Below, piece by piece: positions 1 through 9,498 of a DNA stretch of 41,075 bases. Below the pieces are notes generated by a model, which had not been told where the DNA came from, made no database searches, and saw only the letters and a list, made by a program, of their open reading frames with translations. A program made the position numbers and the translations under genes. This stretch comes from an uncultured Chitinophagales bacterium. GTDB lineage: Bacteria > Bacteroidota > Bacteroidia > Chitinophagales > Chitinophagaceae. The stretch spans positions 1 to 41,075 of the forward strand of contig CAMPIQ010000015.1 of assembly GCA_946886475.1 (NCBI GenBank), in the 5' to 3' direction. How positions within the stretch are numbered: position 1 is the first letter of the stretch; every line of letters starts with the position of its first letter.

Positions 1-3000
1 TTATTCCCTGTTGAAAAGCCTGGTCCATTCACGAAGATTCTTTTCAGCAATATTATTTACCTGGCCCTGCTGCAATCTCCAGCTCCAGTTATTTTCAACT
101 GAAGCGGGCGTGTTCATTCTTGCAGCGTCATCAAGGTTGAGAACATCCTGTAAAGGAAGGATCGCAATCCGGGCCACGGATGCATAAGCCATACGGGCTA
201 ATAGCAGGCTCACCTCGGCCGATGATACCGGACGGCCGATATATTTTTCGAGTGCCAGCCTGCTGTCTTCTCCGGCTTCAGTTGTAAACCAGCCGCGGGT
301 AGTATTGTTATCGTGGGTACCGGTATAAACAATAAAATTTTCCTGGTAATTATGCGGAATGTGAACAGACCTGTTCATATCGCTGCCAAATGCAAATTGC
401 AGCACCTTCATGCCTGGTAACTGATAGCTATCGCGTAACTGGTAAACCGTTTCATCTATTTCACCCAGGTCCTCGGCTACAAAAGGCAACGATCCCAGTT
501 CTGTTTTTATGGATTCAAAAAAATTTTCACCGGGGCCTGGTTTCCATTCACCATTCTTTGCTGTGGCCTCGCCTGCGGGTACTTCCCAATAAGCTGAAAA
601 AGCCCGGAAATGATCAAGCCTTACAAGATCGAACCATTCAATATTCTTTTTCAAACGGTTGATCCACCATGCATAATTTTCTTCCTTATGCTTTTCCCAG
701 TTAAAAACAGGCATACCCCATAACTGTCCCAACGCACTGAATGCATCGGGTGGCACCCCTGCCATTCCTGTTTTGTTTCCCTCTTCATCAAGTGCAAACA
801 GGTGACGGTTTGACCATACATCGGCTGAATCATAACTTATGTAAAATGGGATATCACCAATCAGTTGTATGCCCGACTGGTTGCAGAAATCGCGCAAGCC
901 ATGCCATTGCCCTGAAAAAATAAATTGAAACCATTTTATCTTCCGGATCTCTGCCTCATTCTTATTGTGAAGTATGGTTAAAGCCTGCGGATCATGGAAT
1001 TTATAATCACGCTCCCATTCAAACCAGGGTTTACCACCATTTTTCTTTTTAAGTAAAACATACAGAGCGAAATCATCCAGCCATTCTTTTTCCCTTTCTT
1101 CAAAATCATGAAAACCATTTTTATCAAAATGGGATTCCTGCTGAACAAAATTCTGCCAGGCCTTATCAAGCAATACTTCTTTGATCTTTTCGGCATGCGC
1201 GAAATCAGTATTGCTTTTATTTGCAACCTGCACCTGCTGAATATCCTCCCTGCTTAATAACCCGTCCTTAACCAGTAATTCAGGACTAATAAATAAAACA
1301 TTACCTGCGCGGCTTGATATGGAACTGTATGGGGAGTGTCCCTGTCCTTCTTCAGTGGGATTCAATGGAAGCAGTTGCCAGTACTTCTGAGAACTTCGCT
1401 GGAGGAAGCCTGCAAACATCCTGGCTTCGGGACCCACATCACCGATTCCAAATGGTGAAGGAAGAGAGGAAATATGCAACAGCAGCCCTGCACCTCTTTC
1501 ATTTGCTGGTTCATATCCTTTTATAATGGCAAATGGCAATCCGTTGAATATGGTTGAAGCCCTGAATTGTTTCTTTACCTTGATTGTAGTAGCGCTCAGC
1601 AAAAGTTCCCATTCTTCGCTTCCTCTATCCGGCATTTCAATGGTTGTATCCTTCCAGTCAATACCCGGCACATCCACAGCCTGTTCTTTACAGATAATGG
1701 CCGTATGTAAGGGAACGGCAATTACAATGATCGATCTCCGGTATATTCTTGCAAATGCAATAATATGTTCACTGTAAGTTCCTTCAATTTTTAAAGGAAC
1801 ATATTCTCCTGCCGTAAACAATTGGGGTAATTGCCTGCGTAACCGGAATAAATTCCGGGTTAACCAGAGTTTGATCCTGCCATTATACCTTTCTTCCCAT
1901 AATTGCAGTATATCAACATTTTCACCGAAGGAAGCCAGCCATTCCATTCTTTTATTGTAGTCAACCGCACGCCTGTTATCAGGATCAACCAGACTAAGGT
2001 CCCATAGCTCACAACCCTGGTAAACATCCGGGATTCCCGGACAGGTAAATTTCAACATAAGCTGGGATAGTGAATTCACTATCCCATGGTCCACAATTGT
2101 TTTTTGAAACCTGATGAACCGGTTATAGAAAGGATTATTTACATCAAGAAGTGATCCTGCAAAAGATTGTGCAGCTTTTTCATATTCTTCATTGGGATCC
2201 GCCCATCCTGAATTCACTTTACCTTCTCTCAAAGCTTTCTGCAGGTAAATATTGATACGGTTGCTGAAATCGTCCATATCCTCTCCCGGAAAGGGATGCG
2301 CGCCAATAAGGGTTTGATAGATAAAGTACCTGTCATTTTTATCCGGCCCGTTGTTGACCAACAGGCTTTCATTTAATTTATCCCATTCTTCCAATTCTGA
2401 AAACCATTGTTCTCCCAGGTCAGACAATACATTCAGCCTGGCTCTTACATCTTCTCCGCGCTTGGTATCATGTGTGGACGTAGCATTCAATGTAAATGGC
2501 CAAAGCTGTTGCCGCTCTGTCATGGCTTCATGAAACGCTTCTGCACTGATCCCAAATGAATCCGGCGCATCACCTACTTCATTGTGCGCAATGAAACGGT
2601 TGTAGGTATACATTAAAGTATCTTCAACCCCTTTCGCCATTAGAGGACCCGTAAACTGCATGCAACGTTTGTAAAAATGTGCAAGCTTTAATGCATGCTC
2701 TTCCTGATTTTCACCGGTACTGCCAAAGATGGCATCATAAAATATAGCTGTAGCTCTTTGTAATTCAGGATTATATTTTTTTACAACATCCAGTATTTCC
2801 TTTACTGCATCCCCTTCCTCTTTATCCAATGGAAAAGAGCTGCCATAGAACCTGTATACAGGGCAATGAATAAGAAATTCCGCAATTACTTCCTTCAATT
2901 CTTCAGGTCTTACAGAAGACAATGTTTTCTTCTCCACAAAGTTCTGATCCACGAATAAACGGAATAAATTTTCCAGCTCCCCGGCCATATGTTCATATAG

Positions 3001-4200
3001 TATGGCAGACTTTTTTTCTGTTACCAGTTCATGAACCGGCCTCGGATCATTTACCAGTTTCCTGTAATACCTGGTAAAATATATTTCCTGATGTTGATTA
3101 GTGAACAGATTGTTTACAAGGGATAGGAAATCATAGCCCGTATTGCCCTGCACCGGCCATTGTTTAGGCAGCGCTTCACCCGGCTCAAGAATTTTTTCAA
3201 CAAAAATGGGAACGTCCTCGCCCGCCAGGGCTCTTAATCGGTGGAGGTATTCTCCCGGATCATAGAGGCCATCTATATGATCTATCCGCAATCCCTGGAA
3301 TATTCCCTGGGCCAGTAATTTTTGAACAAGCATATGATATTGTTCAAAAACATATTCATCCTGAATGTTTATACAGATCAAACCATTGACTGTAAAAAAT
3401 CGGCGGTAATTAATTTCATTGTCAGTATCGTGCCAATGACAGAGTTGATAGGATTGTTGAGCTTCAATGGTATGAATCAGATCCTTATTGTTGTTCACAG
3501 CATCCAGGCATGCACCAACATATTCGTTAACCGCTTCATTCTTCATCAATCCGGTCAACTGCATTTTAAATTCTGTTACCGCTTTCCCATACGCATTTTC
3601 ATCTTCTTCTTTCGGCATTTGAGATAACAATTGCCTGATGGCGGTTGGGGGATTTTCCGGACCGGAATTAAAAATGGTTGCATAAGAAAGTGGTTGCAAC
3701 GGGTAGGCCGCATCGAAATATTTAAAAACAAATCCATCCTGAAACGCTATTGTTAATTCATTTCTTTCTATCACTTCATCAACTGTACTTCCTAAAAAAG
3801 GGACCATCAGCCTTCCTTTATAGAACGGATCGGACCATACTGTATCAAAATATCCTGCATAAATTGACTGTGGTCCTTTTTCCAGCACATCCATCAGCCA
3901 GTTATTCTCCTGATGAAAGGCCATATGATTGGGTACAATATCCTGCAACCAGTAGATGTCTGCTGCTTTTAACTGCTTACTTAAATATGAAAGTTTTTCA
4001 GCACTCCCTACTTCACTATTGATCTCATTGGGATCCAAACCATCATAACCGTGATTGCTTCCCGGTACTGATTTAAAAATGGGTGATGCATAAATAGTTC
4101 CTACCCCCAGCTTTTGCAGGTATGGGAGATCTTTTTCAAAATCTTCAAAACTGTATTCTTTATGAAACTGTATACGGTATGTTGAGACTAAGTTCGTCAT
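1..4200 (-). CDS. treY-malQ: Fused maltooligosyltrehalose synthase / 4-alpha-glucanotransferase (TreY-MalQ)
   Basis: One uninterrupted 1399-residue frame carries two glycoside hydrolase enzymes. Residues 1 to about 890 match TreY (GH13), which isomerises the reducing end of maltodextrins to an alpha,alpha-1,1 trehalosyl unit. Visible GH13 signatures are DIVPNH near 87, RIDHIDG with putative nucleophile Asp307, Glu335 in FVEKIL and Asp578 in STHDTKRGED. Residues about 902 to 1399 match MalQ (GH77), which disproportionates maltodextrins. It opens with GAGLLLHISSLPSPFGIGD and shows Asp1196 in VRLDHFRAF, Glu1243 in AEDLGE and Asp1297 in THDNNTTRGW. Both catalytic sets look intact and the linker is only about ten residues. 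It is the last gene of the glgX-treZ operon, 48 bp after treZ. The stop codon is the first three bases of the window. Domain identity is strong; whether the two activities channel substrate is unknown. Confidence 0.95.
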   Translation of the reverse strand: MTNLVSTYRIQFHKEYSFEDFEKDLPYLQKLGVGTIYASPIFKSVPGSNHGYDGLDPNEINSEVGSAEKLSYLSKQLKAADIYWLQDIVPNHMAFHQENNWLMDVLEKGPQSIYAGYFDTVWSDPFYKGRLMVPFLGSTVDEVIERNELTIAFQDGFVFKYFDAAYPLQPLSYATIFNSGPENPPTAIRQLLSQMPKEEDENAYGKAVTEFKMQLTGLMKNEAVNEYVGACLDAVNNNKDLIHTIEAQQSYQLCHWHDTDNEINYRRFFTVNGLICINIQDEYVFEQYHMLVQKLLAQGIFQGLRIDHIDGLYDPGEYLHRLRALAGEDVPIFVEKILEPGEALPKQWPVQGNTGYDFLSLVNNLFTNQHQEIYFTRYYRKLVNDPRPVHELVTEKKSAILYEHMAGELENLFRLFVDQNFVEKKTLSSVRPEELKEVIAEFLIHCPVYRFYGSSFPLDKEEGDAVKEILDVVKKYNPELQRATAIFYDAIFGSTGENQEEHALKLAHFYKRCMQFTGPLMAKGVEDTLMYTYNRFIAHNEVGDAPDSFGISAEAFHEAMTERQQLWPFTLNATSTHDTKRGEDVRARLNVLSDLGEQWFSELEEWDKLNESLLVNNGPDKNDRYFIYQTLIGAHPFPGEDMDDFSNRINIYLQKALREGKVNSGWADPNEEYEKAAQSFAGSLLDVNNPFYNRFIRFQKTIVDHGIVNSLSQLMLKFTCPGIPDVYQGCELWDLSLVDPDNRRAVDYNKRMEWLASFGENVDILQLWEERYNGRIKLWLTRNLFRLRRQLPQLFTAGEYVPLKIEGTYSEHIIAFARIYRRSIIVIAVPLHTAIICKEQAVDVPGIDWKDTTIEMPDRGSEEWELLLSATTIKVKKQFRASTIFNGLPFAIIKGYEPANERGAGLLLHISSLPSPFGIGDVGPEARMFAGFLQRSSQKYWQLLPLNPTEEGQGHSPYSSISSRAGNVLFISPELLVKDGLLSREDIQQVQVANKSNTDFAHAEKIKEVLLDKAWQNFVQQESHFDKNGFHDFEEREKEWLDDFALYVLLKKKNGGKPWFEWERDYKFHDPQALTILHNKNEAEIRKIKWFQFIFSGQWHGLRDFCNQSGIQLIGDIPFYISYDSADVWSNRHLFALDEEGNKTGMAGVPPDAFSALGQLWGMPVFNWEKHKEENYAWWINRLKKNIEWFDLVRLDHFRAFSAYWEVPAGEATAKNGEWKPGPGENFFESIKTELGSLPFVAEDLGEIDETVYQLRDSYQLPGMKVLQFAFGSDMNRSVHIPHNYQENFIVYTGTHDNNTTRGWFTTEAGEDSRLALEKYIGRPVSSAEVSLLLARMAYASVARIAILPLQDVLNLDDAARMNTPASVENNWSWRLQQGQVNNIAEKNLREWTRLFNRE

Positions 4201-4248
4201 GTTAAAAGTTAGTTTGTCCAGTCAATGTTGCAGGGTGTACATTCCTGT

Positions 4249-6120
4249 CTAATTAACCCTAAGCGCGGCATTCATGTAAATCACAGTACTCTCCGGTTGC
4301 AACTCCAGCATTGTATTGCCTGGTTTTCCTCCTGAGATCTGTGGCGGAGCCATTTGCGGACCTTTCCATTGATGCGATGCCGAATCGAAAATGAGTTTCC
4401 ATTCTTTCACATCAGAAGGAGGCGTGATGAATTGTTTCCGGTTTGAGAAATTCATGAAACATATGGCCTGCTGCTGGTTTGTCCACCGCTGAAGACTTAT
4501 TGTTTTATTTGCTTCATCAGATTCAATATGTAATTGTTTACGATCGGGGTTGGAAAATACAGGTTGTGATTTTCTTAATTCAATCAATGATCTATAGTAT
4601 TCCAGCATGGTGCGGTGTGGTTCATCATTGATAATTTGCCATTGCAACCTGGAACGGAGAAATGTTTCCATTGCCATGGGGTCAGGTGCTTCGCCTTTAC
4701 CAGGATGTGCCTCATGAAAGGCTGCAAATTCCTCCTTTCTTCCTTTCCTGACAGCATCGGCAAGCACAGGATCGGTATGAGAAACAAAATACAGGAAAGG
4801 GTTGGGCTCACTCCATTCTTCACCCATAAAAAGCATGGGCAGGTAGGGACTAAGGATTACTGCTGCGGCCATGAGTTTGCGCATTTCAAAACTTACCAGT
4901 TCCGTGGTTCTTTCACCCAGCATCCTGTTTCCAACCTGGTCATGGTTTTGCGAAAACACTATGAACTGATGTGCTTCATTAAAAGCGCTTGCGCCAAAGT
5001 TTTTTTTGCGGTGATTTGAAAACTGTCCGTTATAAACATAAGCATCCTTAAATGCTTTTGCCAGATGATCAACGCCGTTAAAATCTGAATAGTATCCCAC
5101 TTTTTCACCGCCGGCCGATACCCTCAATGCATGATGAAATTCATCTACCCACTGGGCATCCATTCCATACCCTCCCTTTTCAGGCGGATCTATATAACGG
5201 GTGTCATTCAGATCCAGTTCAACAATTAGGTAATGCTTTTTGCCGGTGCTTTCCATCAGTTCATTCACATGCTCCTTTATCTCACGCAAAATATGTTTGG
5301 GACTAAAATCCCTAATGGCATGAACCGCATCCAGCCGGAGCGCATCAATATGGAAATCCCGGAACCACATCAATACATTCTCAATAAAATAATGACGAAC
5401 CCCATCGCACCAGGCATCATCAAAATTGATGGCACCACCCCAGGGAGTTTTATATTTTTCAGTGATGTAAGGACCATATTCGCCAAGATAATTTCCTTCA
5501 GGCCCAAGGTGGTTATATACCACATCAAGAATTACGGCAATCCCTTTTTGATGACAGGCATTCACCAGGTATTGCAATGCTATGGCTCCGCCATATGAAT
5601 GTTGAACAGCAAAAGGGTAAACACCATCGTATCCCCAGTTTCTTTCCCCGGGAAATTGCGCCAGGGGCATGATCTCAATGGCATTGATACCGAGGGATTG
5701 TAAATGATCAAGTTTTTGTTCTATTGATTCCAGTTTTCCTTCGGGCGTAAATGTACCGGTGTGCAATTCATAAATGATATATTCACTCAAAGAGTGATTT
5801 TCCCATTGCTGATCTGACCATTCAAAAGCCTTAAGCGCAATAGCAGCCGAACTGCCATGTACGCCCAGGGGTTGCGACAGCGATGCGGGATCGGGTAATT
5901 CCTTTTGCCGGTCAATCAGGAATGTGTAGGTATCATTTTCCTGCAATCCGTTAATATCCTGGCTCCAAAAACCATAATCATCCTTTTGTAAAGCTACCTG
6001 GTGATTGCCGAAGCAAATATGGATTTGTTTTGAATGCGGAGCCCACACTACTGCTTTTGCCAATCCGTTATCGAAATTTACACCTATGCTTCTCCTGTTA
6101 ACATCAACCTTCATGATCAT
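4249..6120 (-). CDS. treZ: Malto-oligosyltrehalose trehalohydrolase (TreZ)
   Basis: TreZ hydrolyses maltooligosyltrehalose, made by TreY, to free trehalose. The 623-residue protein has the family layout: an N-terminal beta-sandwich (residues about 10-95), then a GH13 barrel. Family signatures are YELHTGTFTPEG near 117, WGYDGVYPF near 162, DVVYNHLGPEGNYL near 199, Asp264 in DALRLDAVHAI, Glu301 in LIVELDLND and Asp394 in SQNHDQVGN. Most TreZ proteins read AESDLND at the acid/base position. Here the residue before Glu301 is Val, but the Glu is kept. The start ATG overlaps the glgX stop by four bases (ATGA), so translation is probably coupled. A second ATG two codons later could also serve. The gene is followed after 48 bp by treY-malQ, which supplies its substrate. 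Confidence 0.95.
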   Translation of the reverse strand: MIMKVDVNRRSIGVNFDNGLAKAVVWAPHSKQIHICFGNHQVALQKDDYGFWSQDINGLQENDTYTFLIDRQKELPDPASLSQPLGVHGSSAAIALKAFEWSDQQWENHSLSEYIIYELHTGTFTPEGKLESIEQKLDHLQSLGINAIEIMPLAQFPGERNWGYDGVYPFAVQHSYGGAIALQYLVNACHQKGIAVILDVVYNHLGPEGNYLGEYGPYITEKYKTPWGGAINFDDAWCDGVRHYFIENVLMWFRDFHIDALRLDAVHAIRDFSPKHILREIKEHVNELMESTGKKHYLIVELDLNDTRYIDPPEKGGYGMDAQWVDEFHHALRVSAGGEKVGYYSDFNGVDHLAKAFKDAYVYNGQFSNHRKKNFGASAFNEAHQFIVFSQNHDQVGNRMLGERTTELVSFEMRKLMAAAVILSPYLPMLFMGEEWSEPNPFLYFVSHTDPVLADAVRKGRKEEFAAFHEAHPGKGEAPDPMAMETFLRSRLQWQIINDEPHRTMLEYYRSLIELRKSQPVFSNPDRKQLHIESDEANKTISLQRWTNQQQAICFMNFSNRKQFITPPSDVKEWKLIFDSASHQWKGPQMAPPQISGGKPGNTMLELQPESTVIYMNAALRVN

Positions 6121-8237
6121 GGTTGTTTTAATAATACCACGCTTCTTCCCTGCACCTTGATGATATCGCCCGAATTGTACTTGTCGCCTTCTTCTGAAAT
6201 GTAATTATCGTGCGTATCAATCACTTTTATCCATTCATCACCATACCTGTCGGAAGGAAGTTTAAAATCAAGTGCTCCTTCGTAGGCGTTGAATATGATA
6301 TAAAAACTGTTGTCAACGATCTTACGGCCTTTTTCATCCAGCATTCTTAACCCATGACCATTCATATATACGGCCAGTGACTTTGCATAATCGTGACTCC
6401 AGTTCTCATCACTCATTTCATCGCCTTCCGGAAGGAACCATGCAATATCATGAAGACCTATACCTTTCACCGGCTGACCCTGAAACCATCCTTTTCTTGT
6501 AAACACATGATGCCTTTTATATAATGCTATCAGTTTCTTTGTAAAATCGAGGAGTTCCAGATCTGCTTCAGCCCAGTTAAGCCAGGATATCTCATTATCC
6601 TGGCAATAGGCATTATTATTACCACCCTGTGTGCGGCTTATCTCATCACCGGCCACCAGCATGGGTACTCCCTGAGAAAGGATCAGCGTGGTAAGAAAAT
6701 TTCTTTTTTGTTTTTGCCGGAGTGCATTCACATTATCATCGCCCGATGGTCCTTCTTCCCCGCAATTCCATGAACGGTTGTGGCTTTCGCCGTCATTATT
6801 ATGCTCACCATTGGCTTCATTATGTTTTTCATTGTAGGAAACAAGGTCGTGCAGGGTGAAGCCGTCGTGTGCGGTAACGAAATTCACGCTTGCTGTAGGC
6901 CGCCGGTCGTTATCCTCATAAAGATCAGGACTACCGGTGAAGCGCAGGGCAAATTCACCTAGCATACTGTCTGCTCCGCGCCAGTAATCTCTTATGCAGT
7001 CGCGGTATTTTCCGTTCCACTCCGCCCAGCCCGGCGGAAATTTTCCAACCTGATAACCACCTTCTCCAATATCCCAGGGCTCTGCTATCAATTTTACCTG
7101 CGAAATCACAGGATCCTGGTGAATGATATCAAAGAACGAACCCAGGCTATCCACTTCATGCAGTTCCCTGGCAAGCGTGGAAGCAAGATCAAAACGGAAA
7201 CCATCCACATGCATTTCGAGTATCCAGTACCGTAAGCTGTCCATAATGATCCTGAGTACAATGGGCATCTGGGCATTCAGCGTATTGCCGGTACCGGTGT
7301 AATCCATATAAAAGCGGCGGTCTTCCGTTAGCCTGTAATAAGCGCAATTATCAATTCCGCGGAATGAGAGGGTGGGGCCCATTTGATTGCCTTCGCCGGT
7401 ATGGTTATAAACCACATCAAGAATTACTTCAATGCCTTCTTTGTGCAGGGCTTTTACCATTTCTTTAAACTCATTCACCTGTTCGCCATGCACGCCTGCA
7501 CTTGCATACCTGGCATCGGGGGCGAAATATCCTATTGAATTGTATCCCCAATAATTGGTAAGTCCGCTTTCCTTCAGGTGCCTGTCGTTTACAAAATGAT
7601 GAACCGGCATCAGCTCCACCGCGTTTATACCCAGCTCTTTCAGGTATTGAATGGTAACCGGGTGTGCAATCGCTGCATATTTTCCCCTGATATTTTCAGG
7701 TATATCGGGATGCAGTTTGGTAAATCCCTTTACGTGCATTTCATAGATGATAGACTGGTGGTAGGGAATAGCGGGTGACTTATCGTTCTCCCAGTCAAAA
7801 TTGTGATCAATTACAACACCTTTGGGAATAAAAGGAGCACTGTCAATATCACTGAAGCTCAGGTCCTGGTCTTCATGTCCCACTTCGTAAGCAAACAAGG
7901 CATCGTGCCACTGAATGGTTCCAGCTACTGCTTTTGCATAAGGGTCTATCAATAATTTATTTGAATTGAAACGGTGACCGTTTTTTGGTTCATACGGACC
8001 GTAAACACGGTAGCCATATAATTGTCCGGGGGAAAGCGCCGGAACATATACATGCCAGATGCGGTGTGAAACTTCTTTGATCCGGATCTTTACCGATTCC
8101 ACCTGAGAATTGGAAGATTCAAATAAACAAAGGTCCACACCGGTTGCATTTTCAGCATAAAGTGCAAAGTTGACGCCTTCTCCGTCCCAGGTAGCCCCTA
8201 ATGGATAGGGTTTACCCGGATATATAGTTGTATTCAT
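6117..8237 (-). CDS. glgX: Glycogen debranching enzyme, isoamylase type (GlgX/TreX)
   Basis: This enzyme cleaves alpha-1,6 branches of glycogen to release linear maltodextrins, the feedstock of TreY. It begins with a CBM48-type sandwich (PGKPYPLGATWDGEGVNFAL) followed by a GH13_11 barrel. Motifs, numbered from the long frame, are YEMHVKGFT near 174, DVVYNHTGEGN near 283, Asp359 in VDGFRFDLAS, Glu395 in LIAEPWDIG and Asp467 in TAHDGFTLHDLVSY. The open frame reaches 8264, but that position is a TTG. The ATG at 8237 directly precedes the conserved N-terminus and is taken as the start (706 residues). It is the first gene of the trehalose operon and overlaps treZ by 4 bp. In this context it probably plays the TreX role. 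A perfect palindrome lies 20-38 bp upstream of the ATG. Confidence 0.93.
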   Translation of the reverse strand: MNTTIYPGKPYPLGATWDGEGVNFALYAENATGVDLCLFESSNSQVESVKIRIKEVSHRIWHVYVPALSPGQLYGYRVYGPYEPKNGHRFNSNKLLIDPYAKAVAGTIQWHDALFAYEVGHEDQDLSFSDIDSAPFIPKGVVIDHNFDWENDKSPAIPYHQSIIYEMHVKGFTKLHPDIPENIRGKYAAIAHPVTIQYLKELGINAVELMPVHHFVNDRHLKESGLTNYWGYNSIGYFAPDARYASAGVHGEQVNEFKEMVKALHKEGIEVILDVVYNHTGEGNQMGPTLSFRGIDNCAYYRLTEDRRFYMDYTGTGNTLNAQMPIVLRIIMDSLRYWILEMHVDGFRFDLASTLARELHEVDSLGSFFDIIHQDPVISQVKLIAEPWDIGEGGYQVGKFPPGWAEWNGKYRDCIRDYWRGADSMLGEFALRFTGSPDLYEDNDRRPTASVNFVTAHDGFTLHDLVSYNEKHNEANGEHNNDGESHNRSWNCGEEGPSGDDNVNALRQKQKRNFLTTLILSQGVPMLVAGDEISRTQGGNNNAYCQDNEISWLNWAEADLELLDFTKKLIALYKRHHVFTRKGWFQGQPVKGIGLHDIAWFLPEGDEMSDENWSHDYAKSLAVYMNGHGLRMLDEKGRKIVDNSFYIIFNAYEGALDFKLPSDRYGDEWIKVIDTHDNYISEEGDKYNSGDIIKVQGRSVVLLKQP

Positions 8238-8256
8238 TCTTAATTTGGAATAAGCA

Positions 8257-8275
8257 GACAACAAACCTTGTTGTC
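8257..8275. promoter_or_regulatory. Operator-like perfect inverted repeat upstream of glgX
   Basis: GACAACAA and TTGTTGTC form a perfect 8-bp inverted repeat around a 3-bp centre. The repeat lies in the 134-bp divergent region between the glgX ATG (8237) and the SMUG2-like gene (8372). It is about one promoter length upstream of glgX, has no downstream T-run on either strand, and is therefore more like a dimeric repressor site than a terminator. No regulator gene is adjacent. Function is inference. Confidence 0.45.
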
Positions 8276-8350
8276 AGGGTGAATATCATGCAGTCAATAT
8301 TCTTGCCAGCCATACTGTACAATGATCATCATCATTTGAAATCGCTTCCT

Positions 8351-8358
8351 TAGTTTCG
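8351..8358 (+). promoter_or_regulatory. Candidate -7 element (TAnnTTTG type) for the SMUG2-like gene
   Basis: TAGTTTCG matches the Bacteroidota -7 consensus TAnnTTTG at seven of eight positions, counting the two free positions, and sits 13 bp before the ATG at 8372. No convincing -33 TTG was found at the usual distance, so this is a weak call. Confidence 0.35.
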
Positions 8359-8371
8359 CAGGCTGAACACT

Positions 8372-9046
8372 ATGAACTGGGCAGAACATTTATATCAATA
8401 TTATCGCGATTTAAAACCACCTCAGCAGCTGCCCAACCATGTGGAATGGCTGTACCCACAAAAAGATCCGGTTGTTATGAAAATTGTTGAACAATTTCTG
8501 CACCGGTATTATAATGATGAACACCCAAGAAGAATTTTTCTTGGTATCAATCCCGGCAGATTTGGCGCAGGCGTAACAGGTGTGAATTTTACCGCACCCC
8601 GGCAATTAAAAGAGAGCTGTGGTATTGATCACCCATTTAAAAACCAGACAGAGTTGTCTGCAGCGTTTATTTATGAAATGATACATGCTTATGGCGGACC
8701 TGATCTATTTTACAGGCATTATTTTATAGGGTCGGTTTGCCCGCTGGGCTTTATCAGGAATGGAAAGAATATCAATTACTACGACGATAAGGAACTGGCC
8801 AACATAGTAACACCTTTTATTTCAAAAAGCATAAGCGATCTTTTACAAAACAATGCCGACCGTTCCGTTTGTTTTTGCATAGGAGGAGAAAAGAACTTTC
8901 ACTTCCTCAAGCATCTCAACAATCAAAACCATTGGTTTGAAAGGATAGAACCGTTACCACATCCCAGATTCATTATGCAGTACCGGCGAAAGCAAAAAGA
9001 CCAGTTCATACAACTGTACCTGAAGGCTATATCAAAAGAATTCTAA
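8372..9046 (+). CDS. SMUG2-like uracil-DNA glycosylase family protein
   Basis: The protein resembles the SMUG2 branch of the uracil-DNA glycosylase superfamily, which removes uracil or other deaminated bases to start base-excision repair. Motif 1 appears as LGINPGRFGAGVTGVNF near residues 57-73, matching the SMUG-type GMNPGPFG...TG pattern. The leucine/intercalation motif region is seen as LPHPRFIMQYRRK near 197-209, in place of HPSPR. A conserved YFIGSVCPLGF segment lies between them. Length (224) is normal for the family. The ATG follows a TAnnTTTG-like element by 13 bp. The gene stands alone, divergent from the trehalose operon. The family call is good; the exact substrate is not decided by sequence. 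Confidence 0.82.
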   Translation: MNWAEHLYQYYRDLKPPQQLPNHVEWLYPQKDPVVMKIVEQFLHRYYNDEHPRRIFLGINPGRFGAGVTGVNFTAPRQLKESCGIDHPFKNQTELSAAFIYEMIHAYGGPDLFYRHYFIGSVCPLGFIRNGKNINYYDDKELANIVTPFISKSISDLLQNNADRSVCFCIGGEKNFHFLKHLNNQNHWFERIEPLPHPRFIMQYRRKQKDQFIQLYLKAISKEF

Positions 9047-9111
9047 CACTACCTGCTAACGATCTCTTACAATAATTATCTATTTTGGAGTTATCAATCT
9101 AAATCAACCAA

Positions 9112-9498
9112 ATGCGATTACTCCTTATATTGCTTTTGCTGCCAATCTTAGGTATAGCACAGCCATCCTACAATAGCTATGAACGTGCTTTTTATAAAAC
9201 CAACAATCCAGACACTATAAAATTCGTATCCAGAGCCAATGACACTTCTTTCATAAACTTTGGCAATCAAGAGATTATCATTACAAGCAGAGATACAATT
9301 ATTCGCCTTTCTTTTATCGGGAACATGGAAACCCTGGATTATGATGATGGGTCTTCGTATGTTTCAGTAGATATGATGGGAGAAGACGGGATAAAGGGTA
9401 TATTCGGTATGACCTTTCTGAAAGATGGCAGTCCTTCCCATTGTTACTTTAGTAATAAAAACGGTATGACACGGTGGGAAAAAATGACTAAGAATTAG
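9112..9498 (+). CDS. Small secreted protein of unknown function
   Basis: This is a 128-residue protein with a typical Sec signal peptide: MRLLLILLLLPILGIAQ with probable cleavage after IAQ, near residue 17. The mature part is rich in Asp, Asn and aromatic residues, with a predicted beta pattern (TIKFVSRANDTSFINFG, EIIITSRDTIIRLSFIGN). No known domain is recognised. It follows the SMUG2-like gene by 65 bp on the same strand, but the unrelated product suggests an independent gene. Signal peptide and clean codon use support a real gene; the function is unknown. Confidence 0.65.
   Translation: MRLLLILLLLPILGIAQPSYNSYERAFYKTNNPDTIKFVSRANDTSFINFGNQEIIITSRDTIIRLSFIGNMETLDYDDGSSYVSVDMMGEDGIKGIFGMTFLKDGSPSHCYFSNKNGMTRWEKMTKN

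Noticed and set aside
4615..5019. Plus-strand 134-residue open frame inside treZ
   Set aside because: It lies wholly opposite a conserved enzyme gene and has no domain or signal; a chance frame.
8238..8264. TTG start at 8264 for glgX
   Set aside because: The extra nine residues are not conserved-looking and overlap the palindrome; the ATG at 8237 directly precedes the family N-terminus.
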